A DNA stretch of 64,000 bases from Williamsia sp. 1135 (GTDB lineage Bacteria; Actinomycetota; Actinomycetes; Mycobacteriales; Mycobacteriaceae), in NCBI RefSeq assembly GCF_002095395.1, contig NZ_MJEI01000075.1, positions 1 to 64,000 of the forward strand. Direction: 5' to 3'. Shown here one piece after another: positions 37,188 through 45,548 of this stretch; positions within the stretch are counted from its first letter, which is position 1; each line of letters opens with the position of its first letter. The notes under the pieces were generated by a model that saw only the letters and a list, made by a program, of their open reading frames with translations, did no database searches and was not told the origin of the DNA. Made by a program: the position numbers and the translations under genes.

Positions 37188-38171
37188 TCAGGCGTTCAGA
37201 AGCACCGTCGAGCCTGCACCCTGCGCAATCGCGGCGTCCAGGAGCGTGCGGGCAGTGACGAGATCTTGCAAACCGATCCCGACCGAATTGAAGAGCGTCA
37301 CCTCGTCGTCCGAGCGTCGACCGGTCTGAGGCGCCACGATGACGTCGCCGAGCTCGACGCGCACGTCGGCGGCGGTCAGATACCCCTCGGCGATGGCCAA
37401 GAGCACCTCACCCGATTTGCTCAGTGCCGTTGCGGTGCTGTCCACGATCAGGCGACATTCAGCCATGCCAGGTCCGTCGATCTCTCTGTGGTCCGGTCGC
37501 GGCGGTGCCCCCACCGCGTTGAGATGGAGACCGGGCCGGAACCAGGCGCCTTCGATGATCGGGGTCTGCGACGGAGTGAGGGTGCACACGATGTCGGCGG
37601 CGGAGACCACTCGCCGTGGGGACTCGGCGTACTCGATCTGTACGTCCAAACCTGTTGTCCGATAGCGGAATCGGTCCACTGTTGCTGCCGACCGCGACCA
37701 CACGAGAACCTTCTCGATCGGCCTGACGGCACAGATCGCGCGGGCATGCTCGACGGCCAGTGTGCCTGCACCGATCAATCCCAGGGTCGAGGACTCCTGC
37801 CGGGCAAGGTGAGCGGTCGCAACCGCGCTCGCGGCGGCCGTGCGGATCGCGGTGATCAGCCTGCCGTCGAGTACCGCTTCACACTCGCCGGTTCGTGCCG
37901 ACAACAACATGATCGTCGACCGCTGACTGGGTAGTCCGCGGGCTCCGTTAAGGGGCATGTCGGACAGCATCTTGACGACGCTGGCGCCCGATCGGTGGGA
38001 GGACGCGACCATCGGAAGAGCTGTGCCACCGTCGATCAGTGGGAGTTGAGCGGGTGCCGGATTGACCGCGTCGCCGGTGGTGAGATCGATGTGGGCCTGT
38101 TCGATCACGCGGTAGACCGCAGCGCGGTCGATCAGGGCGTCGATGTCGGAATGGGTGAGGATCAGAGTCAT
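37188..38171 (-). CDS. Ornithine cyclodeaminase / mu-crystallin family enzyme
   Basis: A 327-aa protein of the OCD/mu-crystallin family. The substrate domain includes VVKMLSDMPLNGARGLPSQRSTIMLL, with the conserved Lys, and LDGRLITAIRTAAASAVA. The NAD-binding motif is LGLIGAGTLAVEHARAI (about 129-145), followed by VLVWSRSAATVDRF. Members cyclise ornithine to proline, reduce imines or dehydrogenate amino acids, so the reaction here is open. It is the last gene of the BMP-transporter operon, 25 bp after the second permease, suggesting that it acts on the imported compound or its breakdown product. Confidence 0.9.
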   Translation of the reverse strand: MTLILTHSDIDALIDRAAVYRVIEQAHIDLTTGDAVNPAPAQLPLIDGGTALPMVASSHRSGASVVKMLSDMPLNGARGLPSQRSTIMLLSARTGECEAVLDGRLITAIRTAAASAVATAHLARQESSTLGLIGAGTLAVEHARAICAVRPIEKVLVWSRSAATVDRFRYRTTGLDVQIEYAESPRRVVSAADIVCTLTPSQTPIIEGAWFRPGLHLNAVGAPPRPDHREIDGPGMAECRLIVDSTATALSKSGEVLLAIAEGYLTAADVRVELGDVIVAPQTGRRSDDEVTLFNSVGIGLQDLVTARTLLDAAIAQGAGSTVLLNA

Positions 38172-38196
38172 GACAGTGCCTTAGAGGTGATGGAGG

Positions 38197-39123
38197 TCAG
38201 GAGCGACCGGCGTAAGGAACGGTGAGGCAGGTCGGTGCGCGTCTGCCGCCGACGACGCCGCTGATGGCGACGATGGCGATGACGTAGGGCAGCATCACGA
38301 GTACGGCATAGGGGATGTCCACACCGACCGCGGGAAGGGCGAACTGCAGCGCACGGGCGACGCCGAAAAAGACGCAGGCCCAGACGATGCCCAGCACCTT
38401 CCAGCGGCCGGCGATGACCGCGACCACGGCGAGGTATCCGAGTCCGGCGGTCATGTTCTCGCTGAACGACTGCACCTCGGACAAAGCCAACTGCGCGCCG
38501 GCGAGGCCACCCGTCGCAGAGGCGAGTAGCACGCACAGTGCGCGGATCTTGTTGACGGACAGTCCGGTCCAGCCGGCGGAGATGGCATCCTCGCCGACGG
38601 CGTCGACCCGGACGCCTGCCATGGTCTGTCCCGAGAACACCAATGCGATGGCGATCACGACGGCCACGCACAGATACCCGAGCAGCGACTGCCCGAACAA
38701 TGCGGGTCCGACGACAGGAATGTCGGTGAGAACGGGAATGTCGACTCCGGAGAAGCCGGCCACACCCTGTCCCTTTCCGTCGTCGAGCAAGATCCTGGCA
38801 CCGTAGGTGGTCAGGCCGAGGGCAAGCGCATTTGCGGCTATGCCGACGACGATCTGATCAGCGCGGAATCGCACGGTGAGCAGTGCCTGCACCACACCGA
38901 AGAGCAGGGCCGCCAGCACCCCGGCGGCCACGCCGAGGACTGCGGACTCGGTAGTCGCGGAGGCCAGGACACTGGCGAAGGCACCGGTGAGCATCATTCC
39001 CTCCATGCTGAGGTTGAGCACCCCGGCCCGTTCGCTGATGGACTCGCCGGTGGCGGCGACGATCAGCAAGATCGCGAAAGCGACGCCACTGGTGAAGATC
39101 TGGGTGAGCATGTCGATGTTCAC
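38197..39123 (-). CDS. ABC transporter permease, BMP/nucleoside type (second)
   Basis: A 308-aa inner-membrane permease with about eight to ten helices. It opens MLTQIFTSGVAFAILLIVAATGESISERAGVLNLSMEGMM, where ERAGVLNLSMEG is the signature of this permease class (YufQ/NupQ type), and later has VDAVGEDAISAGWTGLSVNKIRAL. The GTG start overlaps the previous permease stop by 4 bp. It pairs with that permease to form the channel of a BMP-dependent importer. Confidence 0.93.
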   Translation of the reverse strand: MNIDMLTQIFTSGVAFAILLIVAATGESISERAGVLNLSMEGMMLTGAFASVLASATTESAVLGVAAGVLAALLFGVVQALLTVRFRADQIVVGIAANALALGLTTYGARILLDDGKGQGVAGFSGVDIPVLTDIPVVGPALFGQSLLGYLCVAVVIAIALVFSGQTMAGVRVDAVGEDAISAGWTGLSVNKIRALCVLLASATGGLAGAQLALSEVQSFSENMTAGLGYLAVVAVIAGRWKVLGIVWACVFFGVARALQFALPAVGVDIPYAVLVMLPYVIAIVAISGVVGGRRAPTCLTVPYAGRS

Positions 39124-40262
39124 AGGCGTACCTCTTCAGCGGCCTCATCGGTGGCGGCCGCGGGGGAGACGGCCGACGTCTTCTTTCGGGAGGTCGTGGT
39201 CCAGAGTGTTGCTCCGGCAATCACGATTATCAGTACGCTCTGCACCACCGTGACGGTGGACGACGGAACTCCGGCTGCCAGTTGCAGATTGATCCCGCCG
39301 GCGACGAGAAAGCCGAGGAACACCGAGACCGCCGCCACCGCAACCATCGAGCCGCGGGCCAGCAGGCCGACCACCAGGCCGGTGAAGCCGAACCCTGAAG
39401 AGAATCCCTCTGCGAGTACGAAGGGCGCCGAGGTCACCAGGATGCCGCCGGCCAGCCCGGAGAATCCACCGGCAGTGGCCAGACCTACGAAACGAACCTT
39501 GTCGACGCCGATCCCGAGTCGCGCCGATGCGCTGGGTGACAGGCCGACCGATCGAAGCCGCAGACCGATGGCACTGTGCCGCAGTACGATTCCGACCGCT
39601 GTGATCCCGATGAGGGCGAGAACGATGGCGATGGTGGCCGGGGATCTTGTCAGACCCAGCAACGGCAGATGACTCGCCTCGCCCAAGGCTTCGGACTGGG
39701 GGAGTGTCTCGGACGAGGTCACGGGCTGTCGCAGCAGAGCGGGCTCATGGACCACCAGTACGACCAGCGCGAGACCGACGAAGTTCAGCAGCAGAGTGGT
39801 GATGATCTCGCTGGTTCCGCGGCGCACATACAGCCACGCCGCGATCGCCGCCCAGCAGCCGCCGGCGAACACAGCCGCCACGAGGGCGAGAACGACACCG
39901 AGCCAGACCGGCATCGCGTCACCGACAGTGACGCCGACCGTGGTGGCTGCGATACCGCCGAGGCACATCTGACCTTCTCCACCCACATTGACCAGTCCTG
40001 CGCGGTAGGCGACGGTGAATCCGGCGGCGACGAACATGATGATGGCCGCATTGTTCAGTGACGTTCCGATGGCGAAGGGTGAACCCAGGGTTCCTTCGAC
40101 GAGGGCGTCGATCACCTCGGCAGGACCCGCTCCGGCGCCGGCCGCCAGGGCGAGACCGACGGCGGCGGCGGGCAGTAGTGCCATCGCTGCCACCGCGAGC
40201 GGATTGCGAAGCCAGGCCCGCGCGGGTATTGCCCGGCGGCCGAGGGTGCTCATGACGGTCAT
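39120..40262 (-). CDS. ABC transporter permease, BMP/nucleoside type (first)
   Basis: A 380-aa permease of the YufP/NupP type. NNAAIIMFVAAGFTVAYRAGLVNVGGEGQM holds the class motif AGLVNVGGEGQ (about 83-93); the later LRSVGLSPSASARLGIGVDKVRFVGLATAGGFSGLAGG is the cytoplasmic coupling region. About ten membrane helices are seen, and the C terminus is a short charged tail. Its ATG overlaps the ATPase stop by 4 bp; this overlap decides the start between two nearby ATGs. Works with the next gene's product. Confidence 0.92.
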   Translation of the reverse strand: MTVMSTLGRRAIPARAWLRNPLAVAAMALLPAAAVGLALAAGAGAGPAEVIDALVEGTLGSPFAIGTSLNNAAIIMFVAAGFTVAYRAGLVNVGGEGQMCLGGIAATTVGVTVGDAMPVWLGVVLALVAAVFAGGCWAAIAAWLYVRRGTSEIITTLLLNFVGLALVVLVVHEPALLRQPVTSSETLPQSEALGEASHLPLLGLTRSPATIAIVLALIGITAVGIVLRHSAIGLRLRSVGLSPSASARLGIGVDKVRFVGLATAGGFSGLAGGILVTSAPFVLAEGFSSGFGFTGLVVGLLARGSMVAVAAVSVFLGFLVAGGINLQLAAGVPSSTVTVVQSVLIIVIAGATLWTTTSRKKTSAVSPAAATDEAAEEVRL

Positions 40263-41779
40263 GCGGCCACTCCCATCATCAGTTCGCCGATGGTGGTGGC
40301 TGCCGTTGTGGATCCGGCGTCGACCGAGCCCTCCAGTGTGCCCCGGTACGCGACCACGATGCGCGAACACAGCGCGAGAAGTTCGTCGACCTCGCTGGAG
40401 ATCACAAGGACCGCAGCGCCGGCGGCAGCGGTTTCGCGCAGGCGCTCGAGGACGAAGGACACCGCGCCGACGTCGAGTCCGCGTGTCGGTTGAGCCGCGA
40501 CGACCACCCGCAGACCAGGGATCGACAACTCACGTGCCAACACGACTTTCTGCTGGTTTCCACCTGAGAGCGAACCGACCGGGGTATCAAAGCCGTCCGC
40601 ACGAATTGAGTACTCCGAGATCGCATTCATCGCATCGGCATTCATGGTTCGCCGATTCAGAAGACCCCACCGGCGGTAGGCATGCAGCCTCGCCAGTGCC
40701 ATGTTCTCCGCGATGGAGAGCTCCGGGATGACGCCTTCGGCATGGCGGTCTTCAGGGACGACACCCACTCCCATCGCAGTGCGCTGGGCGGGGGTGAGTC
40801 CTGTGATGTCCGCGCCATCGAGGTGCACAGCACCGCTGTCCACACCGATCGAACCAGCCAGGATCGCTGCCAACTCCGATTGACCGTTGCCTTCGACGCC
40901 CGCAATCCCGACGATCTCGCCGGGCCGCACGGACAAGCTCACCTCCGACAGCGCGATGCTGCCGTCAGCTCTGGTCAAGTTGATCCCCTCGAGAGTCAGG
41001 CAGGCCGCGTCGGAAGTCGGCCGCGGCGGCGGGACATGCTCAGAGTCGATCGGTTGCGCACCGCCCAACATCAGTTCCAGCAAGGTGCTCAGCGGCGTCT
41101 GGGACAGTCGCCCACCGCCGACAACAGCGCCGCCACGCAGCACGGTCGCCGAGTCGGCCGCTCGGCTGACCTCGCCGAGCTTGTGGGTGATGAGAACCAC
41201 CGACTTCCCGTCTGCTGCGAGGGCGCCGCAGGTGCCGATCAGTGCATCGATTTCTGCGGGGTCCAGAACGGCAGTCGGTTCGTCGAGCAGGATGAGCGAC
41301 GGTTCACGAAGTAGAGCCTTGACGATCTCGACACGCTGGCGGGCACCGATCGGCAAATCACGCACCCGTGCCTTCGTGTCGACGGTGAGGCCGTAGGTGT
41401 CGGCGATACGGTCGAGGCCGCGCCTGATGGCGTCGTGGGGTGGACGGAATCCGTTCCGCCCCAGCAGCAGGTTGTCCTCGACGGTCATCGTGGGTATCAG
41501 TGAGAAGTGCTGATGGACCATCGCCACCCCGGCATCGAGGGCAGCCGCGGGCGTTCTCGGACTGTACGTTTCGCCGTCGATGGTCATCTGGCCCTCATCG
41601 GCCGCGACCGTTCCGTAGACCACGTTGCACAGTGTCGATTTGCCTGCGCCGTTCTCACCCAGAATGCAGTGCACGGAGCCCCGCTCGACCGTCAAGCTGA
41701 CCTCGTCGAGTGCGCGAACATTGCCGTACGACTTTCCGATTCCGTCGAGGATCAGCAACGGACTTGTAGCCGGTGTCAT
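40259..41779 (-). CDS. ABC transporter ATP-binding protein (two cassettes), BMP type
   Basis: A 506-aa dual-cassette ATPase. Cassette one has Walker A GENGAGKST (about 41-49) and Walker B LILLDEPTAVLDP, but its signature loop reads LPIGARQRVEI rather than LSGGxxQ, usual for this class. Cassette two has GVEGNGQSEL in place of a full Walker A, a normal LSGGNQQK signature, and a Walker B region reading RVVVAAQPTRGLDVGA, typical of sugar/nucleoside-type importers with one degenerate site. It energises the two permeases encoded downstream and starts 15 bp after the binding-protein gene. Confidence 0.92.
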   Translation of the reverse strand: MTPATSPLLILDGIGKSYGNVRALDEVSLTVERGSVHCILGENGAGKSTLCNVVYGTVAADEGQMTIDGETYSPRTPAAALDAGVAMVHQHFSLIPTMTVEDNLLLGRNGFRPPHDAIRRGLDRIADTYGLTVDTKARVRDLPIGARQRVEIVKALLREPSLILLDEPTAVLDPAEIDALIGTCGALAADGKSVVLITHKLGEVSRAADSATVLRGGAVVGGGRLSQTPLSTLLELMLGGAQPIDSEHVPPPRPTSDAACLTLEGINLTRADGSIALSEVSLSVRPGEIVGIAGVEGNGQSELAAILAGSIGVDSGAVHLDGADITGLTPAQRTAMGVGVVPEDRHAEGVIPELSIAENMALARLHAYRRWGLLNRRTMNADAMNAISEYSIRADGFDTPVGSLSGGNQQKVVLARELSIPGLRVVVAAQPTRGLDVGAVSFVLERLRETAAAGAAVLVISSEVDELLALCSRIVVAYRGTLEGSVDAGSTTAATTIGELMMGVAA

Positions 41780-41793
41780 CGTCTGGACCGATC

Positions 41794-42792
41794 TCAGTAG
41801 GGCTCGACGGCGCCGGAAGTGAGCGCTGCCTTTGCATCGGTCAGGGCCTTCGTGACCGCGGGGTCGTCGGAGCACGGGATGAAGTCGCTGCCGCCTTTGT
41901 CCGTGGTCAGGCCGAACGGCACCTGCGCCGCCGTCCAGGTGCCGTCGAGTGTCGCGTTGACGGCGTACTCGATCTCGGTGCCGATGTCGGTACGAACGAA
42001 CCCGGCGTAGACGGGGTTCGCGCAATCGCCCGGAATCGGCCCTCCGACCATGCGATTGCCTGAATCCCTGGCCGCCTGTTCGATACCCTGCTTACCCAGA
42101 TTGACGATCTGTCCGAGGATGTTCGCGCCGCCTGCGTAGGCGGTCCCGGCAGCCTGTTTGGCCTTGGCCGGGTCGTTGAAGTCGCCGACGTACTGCGGGT
42201 TCAAGACCTTGACATCCGGTCGGGCGAACGTCGCGCCATTGGAGAAGGCCTGCGCGGCATTGACGATCGCGGGCAACTCGACACCGCCGACGAACCCGAC
42301 GACACCATTGGGCGACGACGCGGCCGCCACCGCGCCGGACAGGAATTCGGCTTCCGCCTGTTGGGGATCGTAGTAGGCGAGGTTGTCCATCGGCTCGGCA
42401 TCCGACGGGCCGCCGATTTCCACGAAGTCGACGTCGGGGAACTGTGGGGCGACCTTGCGCACGTCGGCGTCGGTCTGGCCACCGACGGAGATGACGAGTT
42501 CGTTCTCGGATGCGAAGCGCTGCAGGGCTTGCTGGTAGTCCGCGGGTGCGACCTGCTCCACATAACTCAGGTCGACCCGGTCGCCGAGCGCCTGCTCGAG
42601 CCGCTGGTAACCGAGGTAGCCCGACTCCATGAAACCGGTGTCGGTGACGGACCCGGGGAAGAAGACTCCGACAGAAAGACTTCCGTCACCGGAGTCCGCC
42701 CCTGAGGTCCCGCACGCTGACATCCCGATGGTCATGGTGGCGGCCGCAACCAGCGTCAAGGACGCCCGCACCGCGTTGTTTCGGATCTTCAC
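41794..42792 (-). CDS. BMP family substrate-binding lipoprotein
   Basis: A 332-aa exported lipoprotein of the basic membrane protein (BMP/PnrA, Med) family, periplasmic-binding-protein fold. The signal peptide ends in a lipobox (GMSAC, Cys27). The mature chain has LSVGVFFPGSVTDTGFMESGYLGYQRLEQALG, VISVGGQTDADVRKVAPQFPDVDFVEIGG and VVGFVGGVELPAIVNAAQAF, standard for the family. GTG start after AGGAGAA. Characterised members bind purine nucleosides, but the ligand pocket cannot be read from here and the OCD-type partner leaves other amines possible. First gene of the operon. Confidence 0.92.
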   Translation of the reverse strand: MKIRNNAVRASLTLVAAATMTIGMSACGTSGADSGDGSLSVGVFFPGSVTDTGFMESGYLGYQRLEQALGDRVDLSYVEQVAPADYQQALQRFASENELVISVGGQTDADVRKVAPQFPDVDFVEIGGPSDAEPMDNLAYYDPQQAEAEFLSGAVAAASSPNGVVGFVGGVELPAIVNAAQAFSNGATFARPDVKVLNPQYVGDFNDPAKAKQAAGTAYAGGANILGQIVNLGKQGIEQAARDSGNRMVGGPIPGDCANPVYAGFVRTDIGTEIEYAVNATLDGTWTAAQVPFGLTTDKGGSDFIPCSDDPAVTKALTDAKAALTSGAVEPY

Positions 42793-42820
42793 GTTCTTCT
42801 CCTGTCGCCGGCCGCCGATT

Positions 42821-42901
42821 TAGCGGTATACCGTTAGGAGAAGACTCCGGTAGACGTGTTTCCATTCGATTACGGTTCCGTTAGTTATTGGTATACCGCT
42901 A
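42821..42901. promoter_or_regulatory. Paired GntR operators in the bmp/gntR divergent promoter
   Basis: Two copies of GGTATACC occur, at 42825-42832 and 42890-42897, in opposite orientation: TAGCGGTATACCGTTA and the reverse of TTGGTATACCGCTA share TAGCGGTATACC. The GT-N2-AC core fits the FadR-subfamily GntR consensus. Between them ACGG-TT-CCGT (42872-42881) is a third small dyad. These sites flank the likely promoters of both genes. Confidence 0.75.
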
Positions 42902-42959
42902 TCCGGGCTCGGGATAGACTCGCTGGAACTGATCGAACCTGGAATGAGGAGCTGGACAC

Positions 42960-43691
42960 GTGACCGTGGCACAGGGACCGGAATACTCCGGGCAAGATTC
43001 AAAATCCCTACGCCAGCGCGCCTATGAAGAACTTCGGCAACAGATCGTCGATCTGAGGTTGGCGCCGGGTTCGCGGCTGGTGGAACGGGACCTCGCAGCG
43101 GAACTCGACGTGTCCCGTATCCCGCTCCGCGAAGCCTTGCAATTGCTGCAACAGGACGGGCTGGTGGTGCTCGTTCCAAGGCAGGGCGCCGTCGTGTCAC
43201 CGTTCGGTGAGAACGATGTGCGCGATCTGTTCGACGTGCGCGAAAGTCTCGAGGTCCTCGCCGCCCGACTCGCCGCCGAACGCGCAGATGACGTCGGCCT
43301 GGCGCGGTTGTCCGATCAACTCGAAGCGGCACGAGCAGCTACCGCTCGCAAGGACCGTCCGGCAATTGCGCTCGCGAACGCGCGGTTTCATCAGATGATC
43401 GTCGATCTCGCGGCAAACCCGTTGCTCGAGTCCATGTTGCGTCCGCTCGAAGCCCGCACACAATGGCTTTTTCACCTCACCAAGGACCGAGACCCCGGTC
43501 GGCAATGTCAGGAACACGAGGAGATACTCGCTGCCATCGCCGCTCGTGATGCGCATCGTGCAGCCGAATCAGCCTTCCACCACGTGCATTCGGGCCGCGA
43601 GGCCAGTCTCGCCATGGCGGCGGAGTGGTCGAGCGGGACCATTGATCCCGTCGAAGCGACGAAGAGCCGCCGACGCACCAGGGTGACCTGA
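42960..43691 (+). CDS. GntR family regulator, FadR (FCD) subfamily
   Basis: A 243-aa regulator. The winged helix, SLRQRAYEELRQQIVDLRLAPGSRLVERDLAAELDVSRIPLREALQLLQQDGLVVLVPRQGAVV, spans about residues 18-80. The FCD effector domain follows, with the metal-binding pattern D..R (VRDLFDVRESLEVLAARLAAE), N..FH (ALANARFHQMIVDLAANPLL) and H residues near EHEEILAAIAARD and HHVHSG. GTG start with a GAGGAG site. It is divergent from the BMP-transporter operon, which it presumably represses until an organic acid or related effector binds. Confidence 0.92.
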   Translation: MTVAQGPEYSGQDSKSLRQRAYEELRQQIVDLRLAPGSRLVERDLAAELDVSRIPLREALQLLQQDGLVVLVPRQGAVVSPFGENDVRDLFDVRESLEVLAARLAAERADDVGLARLSDQLEAARAATARKDRPAIALANARFHQMIVDLAANPLLESMLRPLEARTQWLFHLTKDRDPGRQCQEHEEILAAIAARDAHRAAESAFHHVHSGREASLAMAAEWSSGTIDPVEATKSRRRTRVT

Positions 43692-43698
43692 GGATCAA

Positions 43699-43722
43699 CC
43701 GCCCAGCTACGTTAGCTGGCGG
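43699..43722. terminator. Bidirectional terminator between gntR and the deaminase
   Basis: CCGCCCAGCT and AGCTGGCGG pair over nine bases with a single bulged C and a 5-nt loop. The hairpin lies 8 bp past the gntR stop and includes the TAA of the convergent deaminase gene. No T-run is seen, as is common in high-GC actinobacteria. Confidence 0.7.
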
Positions 43723-44200
43723 TGGACTTGAACCTCTCCCAATGCAGCGCCTTCATCTCAGCTTCGAGTGGGCCCGCAGGACCATCCACAACAAGCCCTG
43801 GCGCGACCGTGTTGATCGACAATCCAGCAACCGGAGATGGGGGAGCGCCCCACTCGTGCAGCCAGGTCGACAATTGAGTCGACGACACTGCGTAGACGAT
43901 GCGTCCGAGTCCCACCCACGCATGAGCTGCGCTGCACATAGGGCAATGTTCCCCCGAGGTGTACACGGTTGCGCGAGCACGATCCTCGGGCGCCACGTTG
44001 TGGACGGCCCACAATGCGATTGTCAGTTCCGGATGTCGGGTGTTGTCACCGTCTTTGACGCGGTTGCGATCCTCGAAGAGGATCCGGCCCGCGTCGTCTA
44101 TCAGCACGGATCCGAACGGCTCGTCGCCCGCGATCAGGGCTTCGCGCGCCAGCTCGACGCAGCGCCGCAGGTATTCGAGGTCGTCATCAGAAACACTCAC
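43712..44200 (-). CDS. Nucleoside/guanine deaminase-like zinc enzyme
   Basis: A 162-aa cytidine-deaminase-fold protein. The zinc site is HPELTIALWA (His56, Glu58; the usual HAE is HPE) and SGEHCPMCSAA (Cys86, Cys89). This is the nucleoside-deaminase/guanine-deaminase branch, which hydrolytically removes ammonia from a purine or pyrimidine base; tRNA adenosine deaminase is less likely because the C-terminal tail differs and HAE is altered. GTG start. It converges on gntR and lies next to a nucleoside-type importer, so a role on the imported compound is attractive but unproven. Confidence 0.87.
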   Translation of the reverse strand: MSVSDDDLEYLRRCVELAREALIAGDEPFGSVLIDDAGRILFEDRNRVKDGDNTRHPELTIALWAVHNVAPEDRARATVYTSGEHCPMCSAAHAWVGLGRIVYAVSSTQLSTWLHEWGAPPSPVAGLSINTVAPGLVVDGPAGPLEAEMKALHWERFKSTAS

Positions 44201-44297
44201 TGCGCGAGCCTACGACACACAGATCGACACCGCCCGGCGCTCGGGGCTTAGGCTGGAACTCGACATCACGTCGCCTATCCGAGATCCGGGGAATCCA

Positions 44298-44753
44298 TTG
44301 ACCATCAAAGAAAATGTCGTCGCACTGTTGACGTCGAAGTCGCCTGCAGCAGAAGCGACCCCGCGCACGCTCGGTCGGGTCATCCTCGGTGCAGCGATGG
44401 TGTTCGCCGGTGTAGGGCACCTGACCTTCGCCCGGCAGGACTTTCAGGCTCAGGTACCGGACTTCGTTCCCCTTGATCCGGATGTGACCGTGCTGGCCTC
44501 GGGAGTGGTGGAGATCGCCCTCGGCTCGTCACTCATTCTGCTGAAGAGCCGCCGCGCTGCGATCGGTCTCGTAGTCGCGGTGTTCTTCGTGGCTGTCTTC
44601 CCCGGCAACGTCGCGCAATGGGCCAACCACCGTGATGCGTTCGGCCTCGACACCGACCAGGCCCGCGCCACTCGGCTGATCTTCCAACCTGTCCTCATCG
44701 CGTGGGCCTTGTGGTCGACGGGAGCATGGGACGCGCTACGCGGACGTCGATAG
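44298..44753 (+). CDS. DoxX-like membrane protein (second)
   Basis: A 151-aa protein with four hydrophobic helices: VILGAAMVFAGVGHLTF (about 33-49), VTVLASGVVEIALGSSLIL, AAIGLVVAVFFVAVFPGNVAQW and a last helix with LIAWALWSTGAW. The motif AGVGHLTFARQDFQAQVPDFVPLDP is that of the DoxX/YphA-like group of Mycobacteriales. The start is set at a TTG after GGGGAATCC; no ATG or GTG fits before the first helix in this frame, though the choice is uncertain. Function unknown; it precedes the second DHFR-like gene. Confidence 0.82.
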   Translation: MTIKENVVALLTSKSPAAEATPRTLGRVILGAAMVFAGVGHLTFARQDFQAQVPDFVPLDPDVTVLASGVVEIALGSSLILLKSRRAAIGLVVAVFFVAVFPGNVAQWANHRDAFGLDTDQARATRLIFQPVLIAWALWSTGAWDALRGRR

Positions 44754-44874
44754 GTTTCTCCTGACCGTTGTGCCATCGACCCCGAGTGTGGGGTCCACCT
44801 TGTGTCGATTACTTTTTCGGCGGGGCGGGGTCTACCTCTCGACCAGCAAAAAGTCGAACCGGTAGGAGCACACC

Positions 44875-45507
44875 GTGGGACTCATTCACATCGAGATGTT
44901 CGCGACTCTCGACCTCGTCGGGCAGGCGCCGGGCGGACCCGACGAGGATCCGGAGGGATTCCCGTTCGGGGGCTGGCAGGCGCCGTTGATGGACGAGCTC
45001 ACCGGTGCGCAGATCGCCGCCTCGTACGAGGGCACCGATGCGCTGTTGCTCGGTCGGCGAACATACGACATTTTCGCTGCGTACTGGCCCTATCAGGAAG
45101 GCGGACCGGACAACAGCATCGCCACACTCTTCAACAGCGTCCCGAAGTATGTTGCGTCCCGCGGTTCTGCCGACCTGTCATGGGACGGCTCGAGACAACT
45201 CGGTCCCGACCTGGCGGGTGCGGTGCGCGAGATCCGCGAGCGGCACGAACACGTCAAGGTGGTGGGGAGTCTCGATCTGGTGCAGACGCTGTTTCGTGAG
45301 AAACTCTTTGACCGCCTGAATCTGTGGGTCCACCCCATCGTGCTCGGCGTGGGCAAGAAAGTGTTCGACGACGGCGCGGTACCAACCAATCTCAGGCTCC
45401 TCGAGCCGCCGGCAGCGGCTCCGACCGGCACCGTGCTCTTGCGGTACGGGCGAGCCGAAGGCACGCCGGCTACGGGGGACATGACCGTCGACCACGGCGC
45501 TGGTTGA
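44875..45507 (+). CDS. Dihydrofolate reductase-like (RibD C-terminal) protein, second copy
   Basis: A 210-aa RibD_C/DHFR-like protein, longer than the copy at 4226. It begins GLIHIEMFATLDLVGQAPGGPDEDPEG, then has the family block DALLLGRRTYDIFAAYWP (about 55-72), KVVGSLDLVQTLFREKLFDRLNLWVHPIVLGVGKKVF (about 125-160), and the final VLLRYG strand. Only modest resemblance to the first copy, so an old duplication or separate acquisition. GTG start with TAGGAG eight bases before. NADPH-dependent reduction of an unknown substrate is expected. Confidence 0.88.
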   Translation: MGLIHIEMFATLDLVGQAPGGPDEDPEGFPFGGWQAPLMDELTGAQIAASYEGTDALLLGRRTYDIFAAYWPYQEGGPDNSIATLFNSVPKYVASRGSADLSWDGSRQLGPDLAGAVREIRERHEHVKVVGSLDLVQTLFREKLFDRLNLWVHPIVLGVGKKVFDDGAVPTNLRLLEPPAAAPTGTVLLRYGRAEGTPATGDMTVDHGAG

Positions 45508-45548
45508 GGCTGCGCCACCACGCTATCCGCAAGGGCTGGTGACATCAA

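Noticed and set aside
40259-41779. Large opposite-strand frames within the ABC ATPase gene
   Set aside because: They are low-complexity shadows of a strongly coding gene and have no conserved domain.
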